Source of the DNA: Streptomyces novaecaesareae
GTDB taxonomy: Bacteria; Actinomycetota; Actinomycetes; Streptomycetales; Streptomycetaceae
Direction: 5' to 3'
DNA length: 30,094 bases
NCBI RefSeq assembly: GCF_000716875.1
Contig: NZ_JNWQ01000084.1
Location: forward strand, 1-30,094
The notes under the pieces: model-generated
What the model was told of the DNA's origin: nothing
Seen by the model: only the letters and a program-made list of their open reading frames with translations
Databases searched by the model: none
Position numbers and translations under genes: made by a program
Shown: one piece after another, positions 21,497 to 30,041 of the stretch
Numbering within the stretch: position 1 is the first letter of the stretch
Layout of the letters: each line of letters opens with the position of its first letter

Positions 21497-24286
21497 TCAG
21501 GCGGGCGGAAGGGGGAGCTCGAACCAGACGACCTTCCCCACCGCCTTGCGGGCGGTGCCCCAGCGTTCGGCGAGCTTGGTGACCAGGGTGAGGCCGCGGC
21601 CGGTCTCGCCGAGCTGTTCGGCCGGCTCCAGCGAGGGCAGGTTGTGGTTGTCGTCGCTGACCTCGACCAGCAGTTTGTCCACCCGGATCAGCTGGAGCTT
21701 CACCTGGTCCCGGGCGACCCGGACGGCGTTCGTCACCAGCTCGCTGACCAGCAGTTCGGTGGTGTCGCTGAGCGCCTCCAGGTGCCAGCCGGCCAGTTGC
21801 TCGCGGACCAGTGAACGAGCCCGGCGGACCTCGCGGTGGTCCACGGTCAGGTCCCAGGTGGCCACCTCCGACGGGGCGACCCCGTCGAAGCGGGCCACCA
21901 GCAGGGCGACGTCGTCCTTGCGGTCGTCCGTGTGCAGCCGCCGCAGCACCTCGTCGCAGGCCTGCTCCGGGCTCTGCTGCGGGTCGATCAGGTTCCCGCA
22001 GAGCGCGGCCAGGCCCGCTCCTATGTCCCCGCCGCGGACCTCGACCAGGCCGTCGGTGCACAGCACCAGCATCGAGCCGTCCGAGACGTCGATGGTCTTC
22101 GCGACGAACGGCACCCCGCCGACGCCGATCGGGGCACCGGCCGGGATCTCCAGCAGCTCCCCGGTGCCGTCCGGGTGCACCAGGACGGGCGGGACGTGGC
22201 CGGCGCTGGCCAGCTCGCAGGTCCGGTTGATCGGGTCGTAGACCGCGTACAGGCAGGTCGCGAGGTGGTCGTCGCCGAGCTTGTGGGCCAGGTTGTCCAG
22301 GTGGCGCAGCAGCTGGCCGGGCGGCAGGTCCAGGGCGGCGAGGGTCTGCATCGCGGTGCGGAAGCGGCCCATCGCGGCGGCGGAGTGGATGCCGTGGCCC
22401 ATCACGTCGCCGACCACCAGGGCGACCCGGCTGCCGGGCAGCTGGATGGCGTCGAACCAGTCGCCGCCGACCTCGGCCTTGGGATCGCCGGGCAGGTAGC
22501 GGTGCGCGATCTGGACACCGGGGATCTGCGGCGGGCGGGTCGGGATCATCGAGCGCTGCAGGGTGGTGGCGACCCTCGCCTCGGCGCGGTGCAGCCGGGC
22601 GTTGTCCAGGGACAGCGCGGCGCGGACGGCCAGCTCCTTGAGGGTCGCGGCGTCGCTCTCGTCGAAGGGGACGCGGTCGGGCAGCCGGAGCAGCTTGAGG
22701 ATGCCCAGCACGGTGCCGCGGGCGGACAGCGGGACGACCAGCATCGAGCGGCCGGAGACCACCGGGGCCAGGCGGGCGCCGCCGAGGGCGATCGCGTAGT
22801 CGACCGCGACGTCCGAGCTGACCACCGGGACCAGCACCGGCTGGTTCAGCTGCAGGGCCATCCCCGGCGGGGTGCGGCGGGGCATGCTGACCAGCGAGCC
22901 CTCGGCGAGCACGTGGTCCCAGGCGCCGCCGGTCTCGTTGAAGACCAGGGCGACCCGGCGCAGCATGGTGTCGTCGTCCGGGCGGGCGACCGGCAGCTCG
23001 GAGTCCGAGATCAGCCCGTCCACCAGGTCCACGCAGGCGAAGTCGGCGATCCGGGGGACCAGCACCTGGCACAGCTCGCGGGCGGTGAAGCCGAGGTCCA
23101 GGGTGGTGCCGACCTTGCCGCCGACCTCGTTCAGCAGGGCCAGCTGCTCGCCGGCCTGCCCGTTGGTGAGGAACGGGCCGAGGCGCCCGGAGGGCGGGAC
23201 CTCGGGGCTCGCCGGGGCCGGGACGGGTACGGCGGGGGGCGGGGCGGGTACGGCGGGGGGCGGGGCCTGGTCGGTGGATGGCAGCGGGTGGCCGATGGCG
23301 GACGACTCGACGGCGGCTCGGTCGATGGCCGTTCCTCCTCCGGTGGGTGGGGGTGCGTCCCGGCCGGAGGCCGGGGGAGGGACGGCCGGGCCGCCGCCCG
23401 CCGCGGCGCCGCCGACTGCGGCGGCGACCGGCAGGGCGAGGGACTGGGCGACGAGTTCGGCGGCGTCGCGCTGGACGGGCAGGGGGGCGGCCGGGCGGCG
23501 GACGGACGTGGTCGGCTCGGGCTGCGGCGGCGGGCCGACCCGGGCGGCGCGCTGCTGGGGCGTCGGGTAGCGGCGGCCGAGGCCGGCGGCCGCGTGCGCC
23601 GTCCCGCTCTGGGCGTCGGCGGGCAGCACCGGCAGCACGGTCGTGGCGTCCAGCCGCAGGGCGGGCAGACCGCCGAGCTCGACCGCCTCCAGCAGCGGCC
23701 CGCGCAGCGCGGCGGGCAGCAGGCGGGCCAGCGGCTCGGGGACCCGGTCGGCGGGCCGGGTGAGCGCCGCAGTCAGCCCGTGGAAGCCGCCCCGGGCGGC
23801 GGGGGCGGCCGCGAACGGCAGCAGCCGCTCGCCGAGCGCGAGCCGCGGACCGGTGGTGCGCAGCGGGCGGGCGTCGGCGGCCAGCGCGAGCAGCCCGCCG
23901 GACGGCCCGGCCAGCGGGTAGGCCCACCAGAGCACGTCGCGCTGGTGCTCCTCGCGGTCGGTGACGGTCAGCCGCCCGGCCCAGGGGCGGCCGGCCGAGG
24001 TCAGCTCGGCGAGGGTGTCGAAGGTGTCGCAGGGGCGGCGGACGGAGCAGCGGCCGAGCACCCGGGACTCCAGGGCGGGCAGCAGGCCGGAGGCAGGGCG
24101 GTCGTGGGCGACCTCGGCGCGGTGTCCGAACAGCTCCTCGGCGGCGCGGCTCCACTGCGCGATCCGGCCGGACCGGTCGACCAGGACGGGGGCGAGCCGG
24201 AGCAGGGCGGCCACGCCCGTGGGCTGGTCGCCCGGTGCGGTCCCGTCGCCTGCCGGACGCGGTGTGGAGTTGGACTCGGCCACCAT
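21497..24286 (-). CDS. PAS-GAF-SpoIIE phosphatase with C-terminal HATPase (anti-sigma-type) domain
   Basis: This is a 929-residue protein from ATG at 24286 (GGGAG 12 bases upstream); a GTG at 24316 is possible but lacks a ribosome site. Residues about 25-120 form a PAS-like sensor. A Pro/Ala-rich linker (about 250-370) follows, then a GAF domain (about 385-550). The SpoIIE-type PP2C domain (about 565-775) has VGGDWFDAI, VGDVMGHGIH, SAGHVPPVLV and LCTDGLVEVR. A HATPase of the RsbW type (about 790-925) has ELLVSELVTNAV and GETGRGLTLV. Such proteins act as phosphatases on anti-anti-sigma factors and may also carry kinase or anti-sigma activity in the same chain. No partner sigma or antagonist gene lies in the window. 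Confidence 0.92.
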   Translation of the reverse strand: MVAESNSTPRPAGDGTAPGDQPTGVAALLRLAPVLVDRSGRIAQWSRAAEELFGHRAEVAHDRPASGLLPALESRVLGRCSVRRPCDTFDTLAELTSAGRPWAGRLTVTDREEHQRDVLWWAYPLAGPSGGLLALAADARPLRTTGPRLALGERLLPFAAAPAARGGFHGLTAALTRPADRVPEPLARLLPAALRGPLLEAVELGGLPALRLDATTVLPVLPADAQSGTAHAAAGLGRRYPTPQQRAARVGPPPQPEPTTSVRRPAAPLPVQRDAAELVAQSLALPVAAAVGGAAAGGGPAVPPPASGRDAPPPTGGGTAIDRAAVESSAIGHPLPSTDQAPPPAVPAPPPAVPVPAPASPEVPPSGRLGPFLTNGQAGEQLALLNEVGGKVGTTLDLGFTARELCQVLVPRIADFACVDLVDGLISDSELPVARPDDDTMLRRVALVFNETGGAWDHVLAEGSLVSMPRRTPPGMALQLNQPVLVPVVSSDVAVDYAIALGGARLAPVVSGRSMLVVPLSARGTVLGILKLLRLPDRVPFDESDAATLKELAVRAALSLDNARLHRAEARVATTLQRSMIPTRPPQIPGVQIAHRYLPGDPKAEVGGDWFDAIQLPGSRVALVVGDVMGHGIHSAAAMGRFRTAMQTLAALDLPPGQLLRHLDNLAHKLGDDHLATCLYAVYDPINRTCELASAGHVPPVLVHPDGTGELLEIPAGAPIGVGGVPFVAKTIDVSDGSMLVLCTDGLVEVRGGDIGAGLAALCGNLIDPQQSPEQACDEVLRRLHTDDRKDDVALLVARFDGVAPSEVATWDLTVDHREVRRARSLVREQLAGWHLEALSDTTELLVSELVTNAVRVARDQVKLQLIRVDKLLVEVSDDNHNLPSLEPAEQLGETGRGLTLVTKLAERWGTARKAVGKVVWFELPLPPA
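23224..23265. repeat. Perfect 21-bp tandem duplication in the SpoIIE-type gene
   Basis: Bases 23224-23244 are repeated exactly at 23245-23265. The 21-base unit (CGGGTACGGC followed by G-rich sequence) keeps the frame and encodes the duplicated linker APPPAVP-APPPAVP. It looks like a recent slippage event in a disordered linker. Confidence 0.9.
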
Positions 24287-24563
24287 GGATTCGGTCTGCT
24301 CCCGCCTGGCCGCCACGCCTGGAGGCGGCCGTCTCTCCGGAGGAAGGCACGCTGTGCGGATACCAGCGAATCACGGACCGGGCCGGGCTTGATACCGAAA
24401 CGGGGAGATTCGTCAGTATCGGTTGCGTGTCGCGCGGCGCGCGCCGGTCGGTACCTCCGGTTCACCCGGACGGGGCCTTCCCGCACGGCGGTAGGGTGGC
24501 AGGCCGGGCCGCCCGCACGGCGGCCCGCAGGACGCAGCCGGCCGGACGAGACAGAGGCGAGAA

Positions 24564-25835
24564 GTGAGCGCGCAGAGCCCCGCCCGCTGGACGGACCCGG
24601 AACGGCAGGAGCTGGAGGAGCGGGTCGCTGCCGCCGAGCTCGCCTGGCTCAGCATGGACGTGGACGTGCAGACGCTGCGGGTCGAGATCGACAACTTCGC
24701 CCTGATCCACCATGAGCTGCTCGGCCCGCTCTACGCCCGGCTGGACGAGCTGGACGCGCTGGTCGCCGAGGCGGTCGCGGCCCGCACCGGCCTGCCCGAG
24801 GACCGGCGCCGGGCCGCCGAGGCACGGCAGCAGGTCGAGGAACTGCCGGACCTGGACGCGCTGTTCGACTCGGTGCGGGAGAAGCGGGACCAGTCCGGGC
24901 GGGAGCAGCCCGGGCAGGGGCAGGAGGCCGCCCCGCCGCCGCCCGCCGCACCGGCCCGGGTGCGGCCCGGCAAGGAGGCCCAGCGGATCTACCGCGAGCT
25001 GGTCCGCCGCGCCCACCCCGACCTCACCACCGACCCGGCCGAGCAGCAGCGCCGGGCCGAGTTCATCGCCCGGGTCAACGAGGCCTACGCGTACGGGGAC
25101 GCCGCCGCGCTGGAAGGCCTGGCCGCCGAGTGGTCCACCGCGCCGGAGGCCGCGCCCGGCGTCGACTCCCCCGACCGGGCGGACTGGCTGCGCCGCCGGC
25201 TGGACTGGCTGACCGCCAAGATCGCCGAGACCGCCGCGGAGCAGGTCCGGCTGGAGCAGACCCCGATGGGCGAGCTGCTCGCCCTCGCCCCGCAGGACCC
25301 GGACCGGCTGCTGGAGCAGCTGGCCGAGGAGCTGCTGGCCAAGGCCGCCGAACGGCAGGCCGAGCTGGAGCGGCTGCTCGGCGGGCACCCGTCCGCGGAC
25401 GGCCACAGCCACGGTCACGGCTACGGATACGGCCACGGCCACGGCCACGGTCCGGCTGCGGTGGGCGACAATGGCACGGACCCGAACCGACCCCAGGAGA
25501 GCCACACGATGTTCGCGCAGATCCCCACCGCCGACGCCGCCGCCGTACCCGCCGATGCCGCTCTGCTGGACGTGCGCGAGCAGGACGAGTGGGACGCCGG
25601 CCACGTGGACGGCGCGCTGCACATCCCGCTGGGCCAGGTGATCGCCCGGCTCGGTGAGCTGCCCGACGAGAAGCTGTACGTGCTCTGCCGGGTCGGCGGC
25701 CGCTCCGCGCAGGTCGTCCAGTACCTGGTGCAGCAGGGCCGGGACGCGGTGAACGTGGACGGCGGGATGTACGCCTGGCAGGACGCCGGCCGTCCGATGG
25801 TGAGCAGCGGTGGCCAGGAGGCCTTCGTCCTCTAG
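24564..25835 (+). CDS. J-domain protein fused in frame to a rhodanese domain
   Basis: This is a 423-residue open frame from GTG at 24564 with weak purine-rich sequence upstream. Residues 10-110 form a charged coiled-coil region, and a Pro/Gln linker follows (about 111-135). The J-domain (about 136-190) carries the HPD motif at 151-153 in RAHPDLTTD, which stimulates the ATPase of DnaK-type Hsp70. A second helical region (about 203-272) leads to a His/Gly/Tyr-rich run (about 280-297). The frame then continues without a stop into a rhodanese domain (316-423). From memory, relatives encode the two parts as adjacent separate genes. The rhodanese keeps its own ribosome site and ATG (listed separately), so the long form, the short form or both may be made. 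Confidence 0.82.
   Translation: MSAQSPARWTDPERQELEERVAAAELAWLSMDVDVQTLRVEIDNFALIHHELLGPLYARLDELDALVAEAVAARTGLPEDRRRAAEARQQVEELPDLDALFDSVREKRDQSGREQPGQGQEAAPPPPAAPARVRPGKEAQRIYRELVRRAHPDLTTDPAEQQRRAEFIARVNEAYAYGDAAALEGLAAEWSTAPEAAPGVDSPDRADWLRRRLDWLTAKIAETAAEQVRLEQTPMGELLALAPQDPDRLLEQLAEELLAKAAERQAELERLLGGHPSADGHSHGHGYGYGHGHGHGPAAVGDNGTDPNRPQESHTMFAQIPTADAAAVPADAALLDVREQDEWDAGHVDGALHIPLGQVIARLGELPDEKLYVLCRVGGRSAQVVQYLVQQGRDAVNVDGGMYAWQDAGRPMVSSGGQEAFVL
25400..25460 (+). repeat. GGCCAC-type hexanucleotide repeat encoding a His/Gly/Tyr tract
   Basis: Imperfect copies of a six-base unit (GGCCAC, GGTCAC, GGCTAC, GGATAC) encode GHSHGHGYGYGHGHGHG at residues 281-297. It has seven or so histidines alternating with glycine, suited to metal binding. 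Its length may vary by slippage. Confidence 0.8.
25495..25511 (+). promoter_or_regulatory. Internal ribosome binding site and ATG for the rhodanese
   Basis: AGGAGA (25495-25500) lies eight bases before ATG 25509-25511, inside the long J-domain open frame. It is a better ribosome site than that of the long frame itself. It decides in favour of independent translation of the rhodanese. Confidence 0.75.
25509..25835 (+). CDS. Rhodanese-like sulfurtransferase, internal start in the J-domain frame
   Basis: This is a 108-residue protein from the internal ATG at 25509, in frame with and contained in the longer gene at 24564. It is a complete single-domain rhodanese: LLDVREQDEWDAGHVDGALHIP at about 19-40, then the active-site loop CRVGGRS with nucleophile C60, then GMYAWQDAGRPM. 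It would carry sulfane sulfur as a persulfide on C60. The typical family length is about 100-110 aa, so the short form is a normal, full protein. The second entry is given because the DNA supports a separate start. Confidence 0.8.
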   Translation: MFAQIPTADAAAVPADAALLDVREQDEWDAGHVDGALHIPLGQVIARLGELPDEKLYVLCRVGGRSAQVVQYLVQQGRDAVNVDGGMYAWQDAGRPMVSSGGQEAFVL

Positions 25836-25919
25836 GACCTCTCGGTAGGCCCCTCGGAGCCCGTCGCCCGGTAGGGCAGGATGGGCGCGCGAGCGTGCCG
25901 GGACCGGGCGGGGGAGGCC

Positions 25920-26582
25920 ATGACGGAGACGACGGAGCGGCCGGGCCCCGGCCGGGTCTGGTCGAGGCCCGCGCGGGCCGTCCTCGGCCTCGCCGGGGTG
26001 GCGCTGCTCGGCGGCACCGCGCTGTTCCTCGGCGCGGTGTTCCTGCACGTCGCGCCCGCCAACTCGCTGTCCCGGCAGTACCGGGACGAGGTCGACGGCA
26101 TCGTCTACCCGGAGTTCGAGCAGAACTGGAAGCTGTTCGCGCCCAACCCGCTGCAGCAGAACGTCAGCGTGGACGCCCGGGTGCGGACCGTCGCGCCCGG
26201 CGGGGCGACCCGCACCCACGACTGGATCGGGCTGACCGCGCGGGACCTCGCCGCGATACGGGGCAACCCGGCGCCCAGCCACGTCGACCAGAACCTGCTG
26301 CGCCGGGCCTGGGACTTCTACGACGGCTCGCACAACCCGCAGGACGAGGCGCCCACCGGGGCGCGCGGCAAGCTCGCCGAGCAGTACCTCAAACGGATCG
26401 CGCTGCAGCGGATCGGCCGGGACGTGGACGGCGAGCGGATCCTGGAGATCGCCTTCCGGGTGACCACGGCCACCGTCCTGCCGCCGACCTGGAGCGGCGA
26501 GGCCGCGCCGCCGGAGCCCAAGGTGCGGGAGCTGCCGTGGTGGCCGGTGGCGGAGGAGGACTACCGGGGGCTGCTCGGATGA
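25920..26582 (+). CDS. DUF5819 family membrane-anchored protein
   Basis: This protein has 220 residues from ATG at 25920; an ATG at 25881 would add 13 residues. GGGGGAGG lies two bases before the chosen ATG, a short spacing, so the start is not certain. One transmembrane helix (about 19-42) is followed by an extracytoplasmic domain with YPEFEQNWKLFAPNP (about 63-77), the core of DUF5819. Asp/Arg-rich segments and a late EIAFRVTTATVLPP follow. Function is unknown. Its stop overlaps the next ATG (ATGA), so it is translationally coupled to the HTTM gene, and the two proteins probably act together at the membrane. Confidence 0.83.
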   Translation: MTETTERPGPGRVWSRPARAVLGLAGVALLGGTALFLGAVFLHVAPANSLSRQYRDEVDGIVYPEFEQNWKLFAPNPLQQNVSVDARVRTVAPGGATRTHDWIGLTARDLAAIRGNPAPSHVDQNLLRRAWDFYDGSHNPQDEAPTGARGKLAEQYLKRIALQRIGRDVDGERILEIAFRVTTATVLPPTWSGEAAPPEPKVRELPWWPVAEEDYRGLLG

Positions 26583-27910
26583 ACGAGGTGTCGGCGCAGG
26601 CCCCGCGGCCGGACGGGGAACTGCTCCCGGCCGGCGTGCCACGGCAGGCCGGGGCCGGACCGGAGGCTCCGGCGCCGCGCGGGCCCCGGGTGGCCGGGCC
26701 GCTCGGCCGGGCCGTGGCGGCCTTCACCGGGCGGGTGCTCGGACGGCACCAGGCCGCCGTGGTGCGGATCGGGTTCGGGCTGGTCTGGTGCGTGTACCTG
26801 CTGCGCGAGTGGCCCAACCGGCGGGTGCTGTACGGCGACCGCTCCCCGCTGTCGCTGGACCTCGCCGAGCGGCTGCTCGGCGACGACGGCGCGTTCACCG
26901 TGCTGCCCTGGTTCGGCGGGCGGCTCTGGTTCGAACTGGTCTACCACCTGGCGGTGCTGGCGGCCCTCGCCGTGCTGCTGGGCTGGCGGACCAGGGTGAG
27001 CACGGTGCTGTTCCTGGTCACCGTGCTGTCGCTGCAGAACCGCGACATCTTCCTCGGCGACGGCGGCGACAACGTCGTCCACCTGATGGCGGTCTACCTG
27101 GTCTTCACCCGCTGCGCCGAGGTCTGGTCGCTGGACGCCCGGCGGGCCCGGCTCGGGCGGACCGGGCGGACCGGGCGGACCGGGCGGACGGGGTGGGCGA
27201 AGTGGACGGGGGTGGCGCTCTGGGCCGTCCTCGGCACCGCCCTGGCGGTCTGCCAGTTCGGCGACTTCTCCGGACGGAGCCTGACCTGGACCGGCCGGGC
27301 CTTCCCGTACCTCGGCTGGGCGCCGCTGTTCTGGGGCCTCTGGACCGTCGCCGGGCTCTGGTGGGTGCTCGGCCGGCTGCGGCCGGACGGCGAGCCGCGG
27401 GCGGTGCTCGACGCGCTGGCCACCATGGTGCACAACTGCGCGATGCTGGTGATCGCCGTCGAGGTGGTGCTGATCTACGCCACGGCCGGCTGGTACAAGG
27501 TGCAGGGCACGCGCTGGCAGGACGGCACCGCGCTGTACTACCCGCTGCACCTGGACTACTTCACCCCCTGGCCCGGGCTGTCCGCGCTGGTCGGCTCGGC
27601 GCTGCTGCCGGTCTTCCTGATCTCCTACGGGACCGTGATCGTGCAGGTGGCCTTCCCGTTCACGCTGCTCAACCGGCGGGTCAAGAACGTGCTGCTGGCC
27701 GTCATGATGCTGGAGCACACGGGGATCGCGGTGCTGCTCGGACTGCCGGTGTTCTCGCTCGCGATGATCGCGGCGGACGCGGTGTTCCTGCCGACCGGGG
27801 CACTGCTGTGGCTGGCGGCGCGGGCGAGCCGGATCGGTGCGGGACGGATCGGTGCCGGACGGATCGGTGCCGGACGGTTCGGTGCGGGACGGTTCCGGCG
27901 CACACCCTAG
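26579..27910 (+). CDS. HTTM (horizontally transferred transmembrane) domain protein
   Basis: This is a 443-residue polytopic membrane protein from ATG at 26579. A Pro/Gly-rich N-tail (about 45 residues) leads to the HTTM domain. It opens with VVRIGFGLVWCVYLLREWPN and includes LSLQNRDIFLGDGGDN and the hallmark TAGWYKVQGTRWQDGTALYYPL (about 301-321). HTTM is the membrane domain also found in vitamin K-dependent gamma-glutamyl carboxylase; bacterial members have no proven reaction in most cases. Here the lumenal carboxylase extension is missing, and the coupled DUF5819 protein may supply the extracytoplasmic part. Two in-frame repeats interrupt the protein: GRT x4 in a loop and RIGAG-type x4 at the C-terminus. 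Confidence 0.87.
   Translation: MNEVSAQAPRPDGELLPAGVPRQAGAGPEAPAPRGPRVAGPLGRAVAAFTGRVLGRHQAAVVRIGFGLVWCVYLLREWPNRRVLYGDRSPLSLDLAERLLGDDGAFTVLPWFGGRLWFELVYHLAVLAALAVLLGWRTRVSTVLFLVTVLSLQNRDIFLGDGGDNVVHLMAVYLVFTRCAEVWSLDARRARLGRTGRTGRTGRTGWAKWTGVALWAVLGTALAVCQFGDFSGRSLTWTGRAFPYLGWAPLFWGLWTVAGLWWVLGRLRPDGEPRAVLDALATMVHNCAMLVIAVEVVLIYATAGWYKVQGTRWQDGTALYYPLHLDYFTPWPGLSALVGSALLPVFLISYGTVIVQVAFPFTLLNRRVKNVLLAVMMLEHTGIAVLLGLPVFSLAMIAADAVFLPTGALLWLAARASRIGAGRIGAGRIGAGRFGAGRFRRTP
27154..27189 (+). repeat. Four perfect 9-bp tandem repeats (CGGGCGGAC) in the HTTM gene
   Basis: CGGGCGGAC is repeated exactly at 27154, 27163, 27172 and 27181. The unit keeps the frame and encodes GRT in a basic cytoplasmic-type loop between helices. 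It is prone to slippage. Confidence 0.92.
27831..27900 (+). repeat. Four 15-bp tandem repeats at the 3' end of the HTTM gene
   Basis: Units begin at 27831, 27846, 27861 and 27876 (GGATCGGTGCSGGAC, the last with GGTTC), with a partial fifth unit to 27900. They encode RIGAG-RIGAG-RIGAG-RFGAG-RF, a basic Gly-rich C-terminal tail, just before the stop. Units two and three are identical. Confidence 0.92.
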
Positions 27911-27919
27911 GATGTCGGT

Positions 27920-30041
27920 ATGTCCTGGTTCGCCGCGCTTCGTGACACCGCGCGGACCGGACTCACCCTCGACCGGACCCTCACCGACCCCAAGCGGGCC
28001 GCCCGCGGGGCGGTCGCCGTGGCACTGGTGCTCTTCCCGACGCTCGCGCTCGGCGGGGTCTCCCTCGCCACCTCGGCCGCGATGGGGGCGTTCATCGCCG
28101 GCTCGGCCACCTTCCAGCGCAGCTTCCGGCCCCGGGCCAGCCTCGCCGTCGCCGCCGGGGCCGGACTCGGCATCAGCACCTTCCTCGGCTACCTGGCCGC
28201 CGGCGTCCCCGGGCTGTTCCCGGTGCTGCTCGGGGTGTGGGCCTTCGGCGCCGGGCTCGCCTGGGCGATCGGGCCCACCGCCGGGGTCGTCGCGACCAAC
28301 ACCGTCTCGGTGATGCTGATCGTCGTCCAGCTGCCGGTCAGCGTGACCGCCGCACTCGGCCACGGGCTGGTCGCCGCCCTCGGCGGAGTCGTCCAAGCCG
28401 CCGTCATCACCCTCTGGCCGATCGGCAGCTGGACCGCCCAACGCGACGCCCTCGCCGACACCTACGCCGAACTCGCCGACTACGCCCGCCGGTTGCGCCA
28501 GGACCCGACCGCGCACGTGGACCCGGCGCCGTTCATGACCGCCCGGCACGCCGCCGCGCTCACCCCCTGGCAGGACCGCCACCGGCCACCCGAACTGCGC
28601 GGCCTGCGCGGCATCGCCGAACGGATCCGGCCCACCCTCGCCGCGCTCGCCGACCCCAGGATCGGCGCCCCCGAGGAAGGGCCGGAACGGGACCGGGCCC
28701 GGGAGGTGCTGGCCGCCGCCGCCGAAGTCATGGACGCCCTCGCCCGGGCCGTCCGCACCGGCGACCCCGTCCGGCTCCCCCGCTCCGCGCCCGTGCTCAC
28801 CCTGGTACGGCCCGACGACGACGGCCCCCGGCTGCAGGGCGCCGCCCGGCGCTCCGCCCGCCGCCTCGGCGGGCTGCTGCGCAAGGCCGCGGACACCCTG
28901 GACCGCAACGACGAGGACACCATCACCACACCCGTCGTCGGGGCCGGCGGGGCGCTGCACAAGCCGTCGATCGTCCGGATGCTGCCCGTCGCGCTGCGGG
29001 CCGTACGGCGCCAGCTGCGGCCGCGGTCGGCGATCTTCCAGCACGCCGTCCGGCTCGCCGGGGTGGTCACCGTCGCCTACCTGCTGGCCCGGCTCGCCGG
29101 ATTCCACCACGGGTACTGGGCGCCGATGACGGCCGCGATGGTGATGCGGCCCGACTTCGCGCAGACCTACAGCCGGGGCGTCGCCCGGCTCGCCGGGACG
29201 GTCGTCGGGGTCGCCGTCTCCACGCTCGTCGTGCAACTGACCCACCCCGGGGAATGGGTGCTGGCCGCGCTCGCGGTGATCTGCATCGGCGGGGCGTACC
29301 TCGCCTTCCGGACCGGGTACGCGCTGACCACGGTCGGGATCTCGACGTACGTGGTGTTCCTGCTCGGACTGCAGGAGGGCAACCCGCTGGTGACGGCCTT
29401 CGAACGGGTCGGGCTCACCCTGCTCGGCGGGTCCGTCGCGCTCGTCACGTACGCGCTGTTCCCGACCTGGCAGACCGCCCGGCTCGGGGAACGGCTCGCC
29501 GAATGGCTGGCGGCGGCCGGGCGGTACGCGGGGGCGGTCGTCGCCTGCTACGAGCAGCCGGCGGCGCCGCGCGGGCGGGTCGTGCGGAGCGCACTGCTGG
29601 ACTCGCGCGAGGCGCGCTCCGAACTCGTCCAGGCCATGCAGCGGGCCGACGCCGAACCGGGGCGGCACGAGTCCGGGCTGGCCGGGGTGAGCCGGCGCCA
29701 GATCGACCGGGCCCGGGCGGCGGTCGGGGCCCTCGGGCGGGCGGCCGTCCTGCTGGAGGCCCACCTGCCGGGCGCGGACGCGGAGCCGGTGCCGGGGGCC
29801 GGGGAGTACGCGGAGGAGCTGCGGCTGGCGACGGCGCTCGCGGGGGCGGCGCTGCTGACCGGGCAGCCGGTGGAGTTCGGGGCGGTGCGGGGGGCGCAGG
29901 CGCGGCTGGAGGAGCGGTTGGCGGGGGTGCCGGCGGGGGTGCAGCGGGATGTGGTGCGGGCGGGGACTCGGTTGGTGGGGTTGGCTTTGCGGGATCTGGA
30001 GCGGGCCCTGCGGGGGAGCTCCTCGGGTGGGGGTTCTGGGG
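27920..30041 (+). CDS. FUSC family membrane protein, 3' end missing
   Basis: The coding sequence starts at ATG 27920, ten bases after the HTTM stop, and is genomic up to 30041 (707 full codons). The first membrane block (about 30-170) is followed by a cytoplasmic helical region (about 170-355). A second membrane block (about 375-515) has the FUSC-like signature HGYWAPMTAAMVMRPDFAQT (395-414) and RVGLTLLGG. A soluble helical C-terminal part follows. FUSC/YccS-like proteins resemble aromatic-acid or fusaric-acid exporters; substrate unknown. The frame appears to continue to 30088 but the last 15 residues (AVSYTHLTLPTSDLV) are translated adapter, so the true C-terminus is unknown. Confidence 0.9.

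Noticed and set aside
21105..24374. 1089-residue minus-strand frame overlapping the SpoIIE-type gene
   Set aside because: It is an Arg/Pro/Gly-rich shadow of the real frame caused by high GC; no domain, helix or ribosome site supports it.
27831..27900. Tandem repeats as a CRISPR-like or intergenic array
   Set aside because: The units are 15 bases with no spacers and are translated in frame as the HTTM protein tail.
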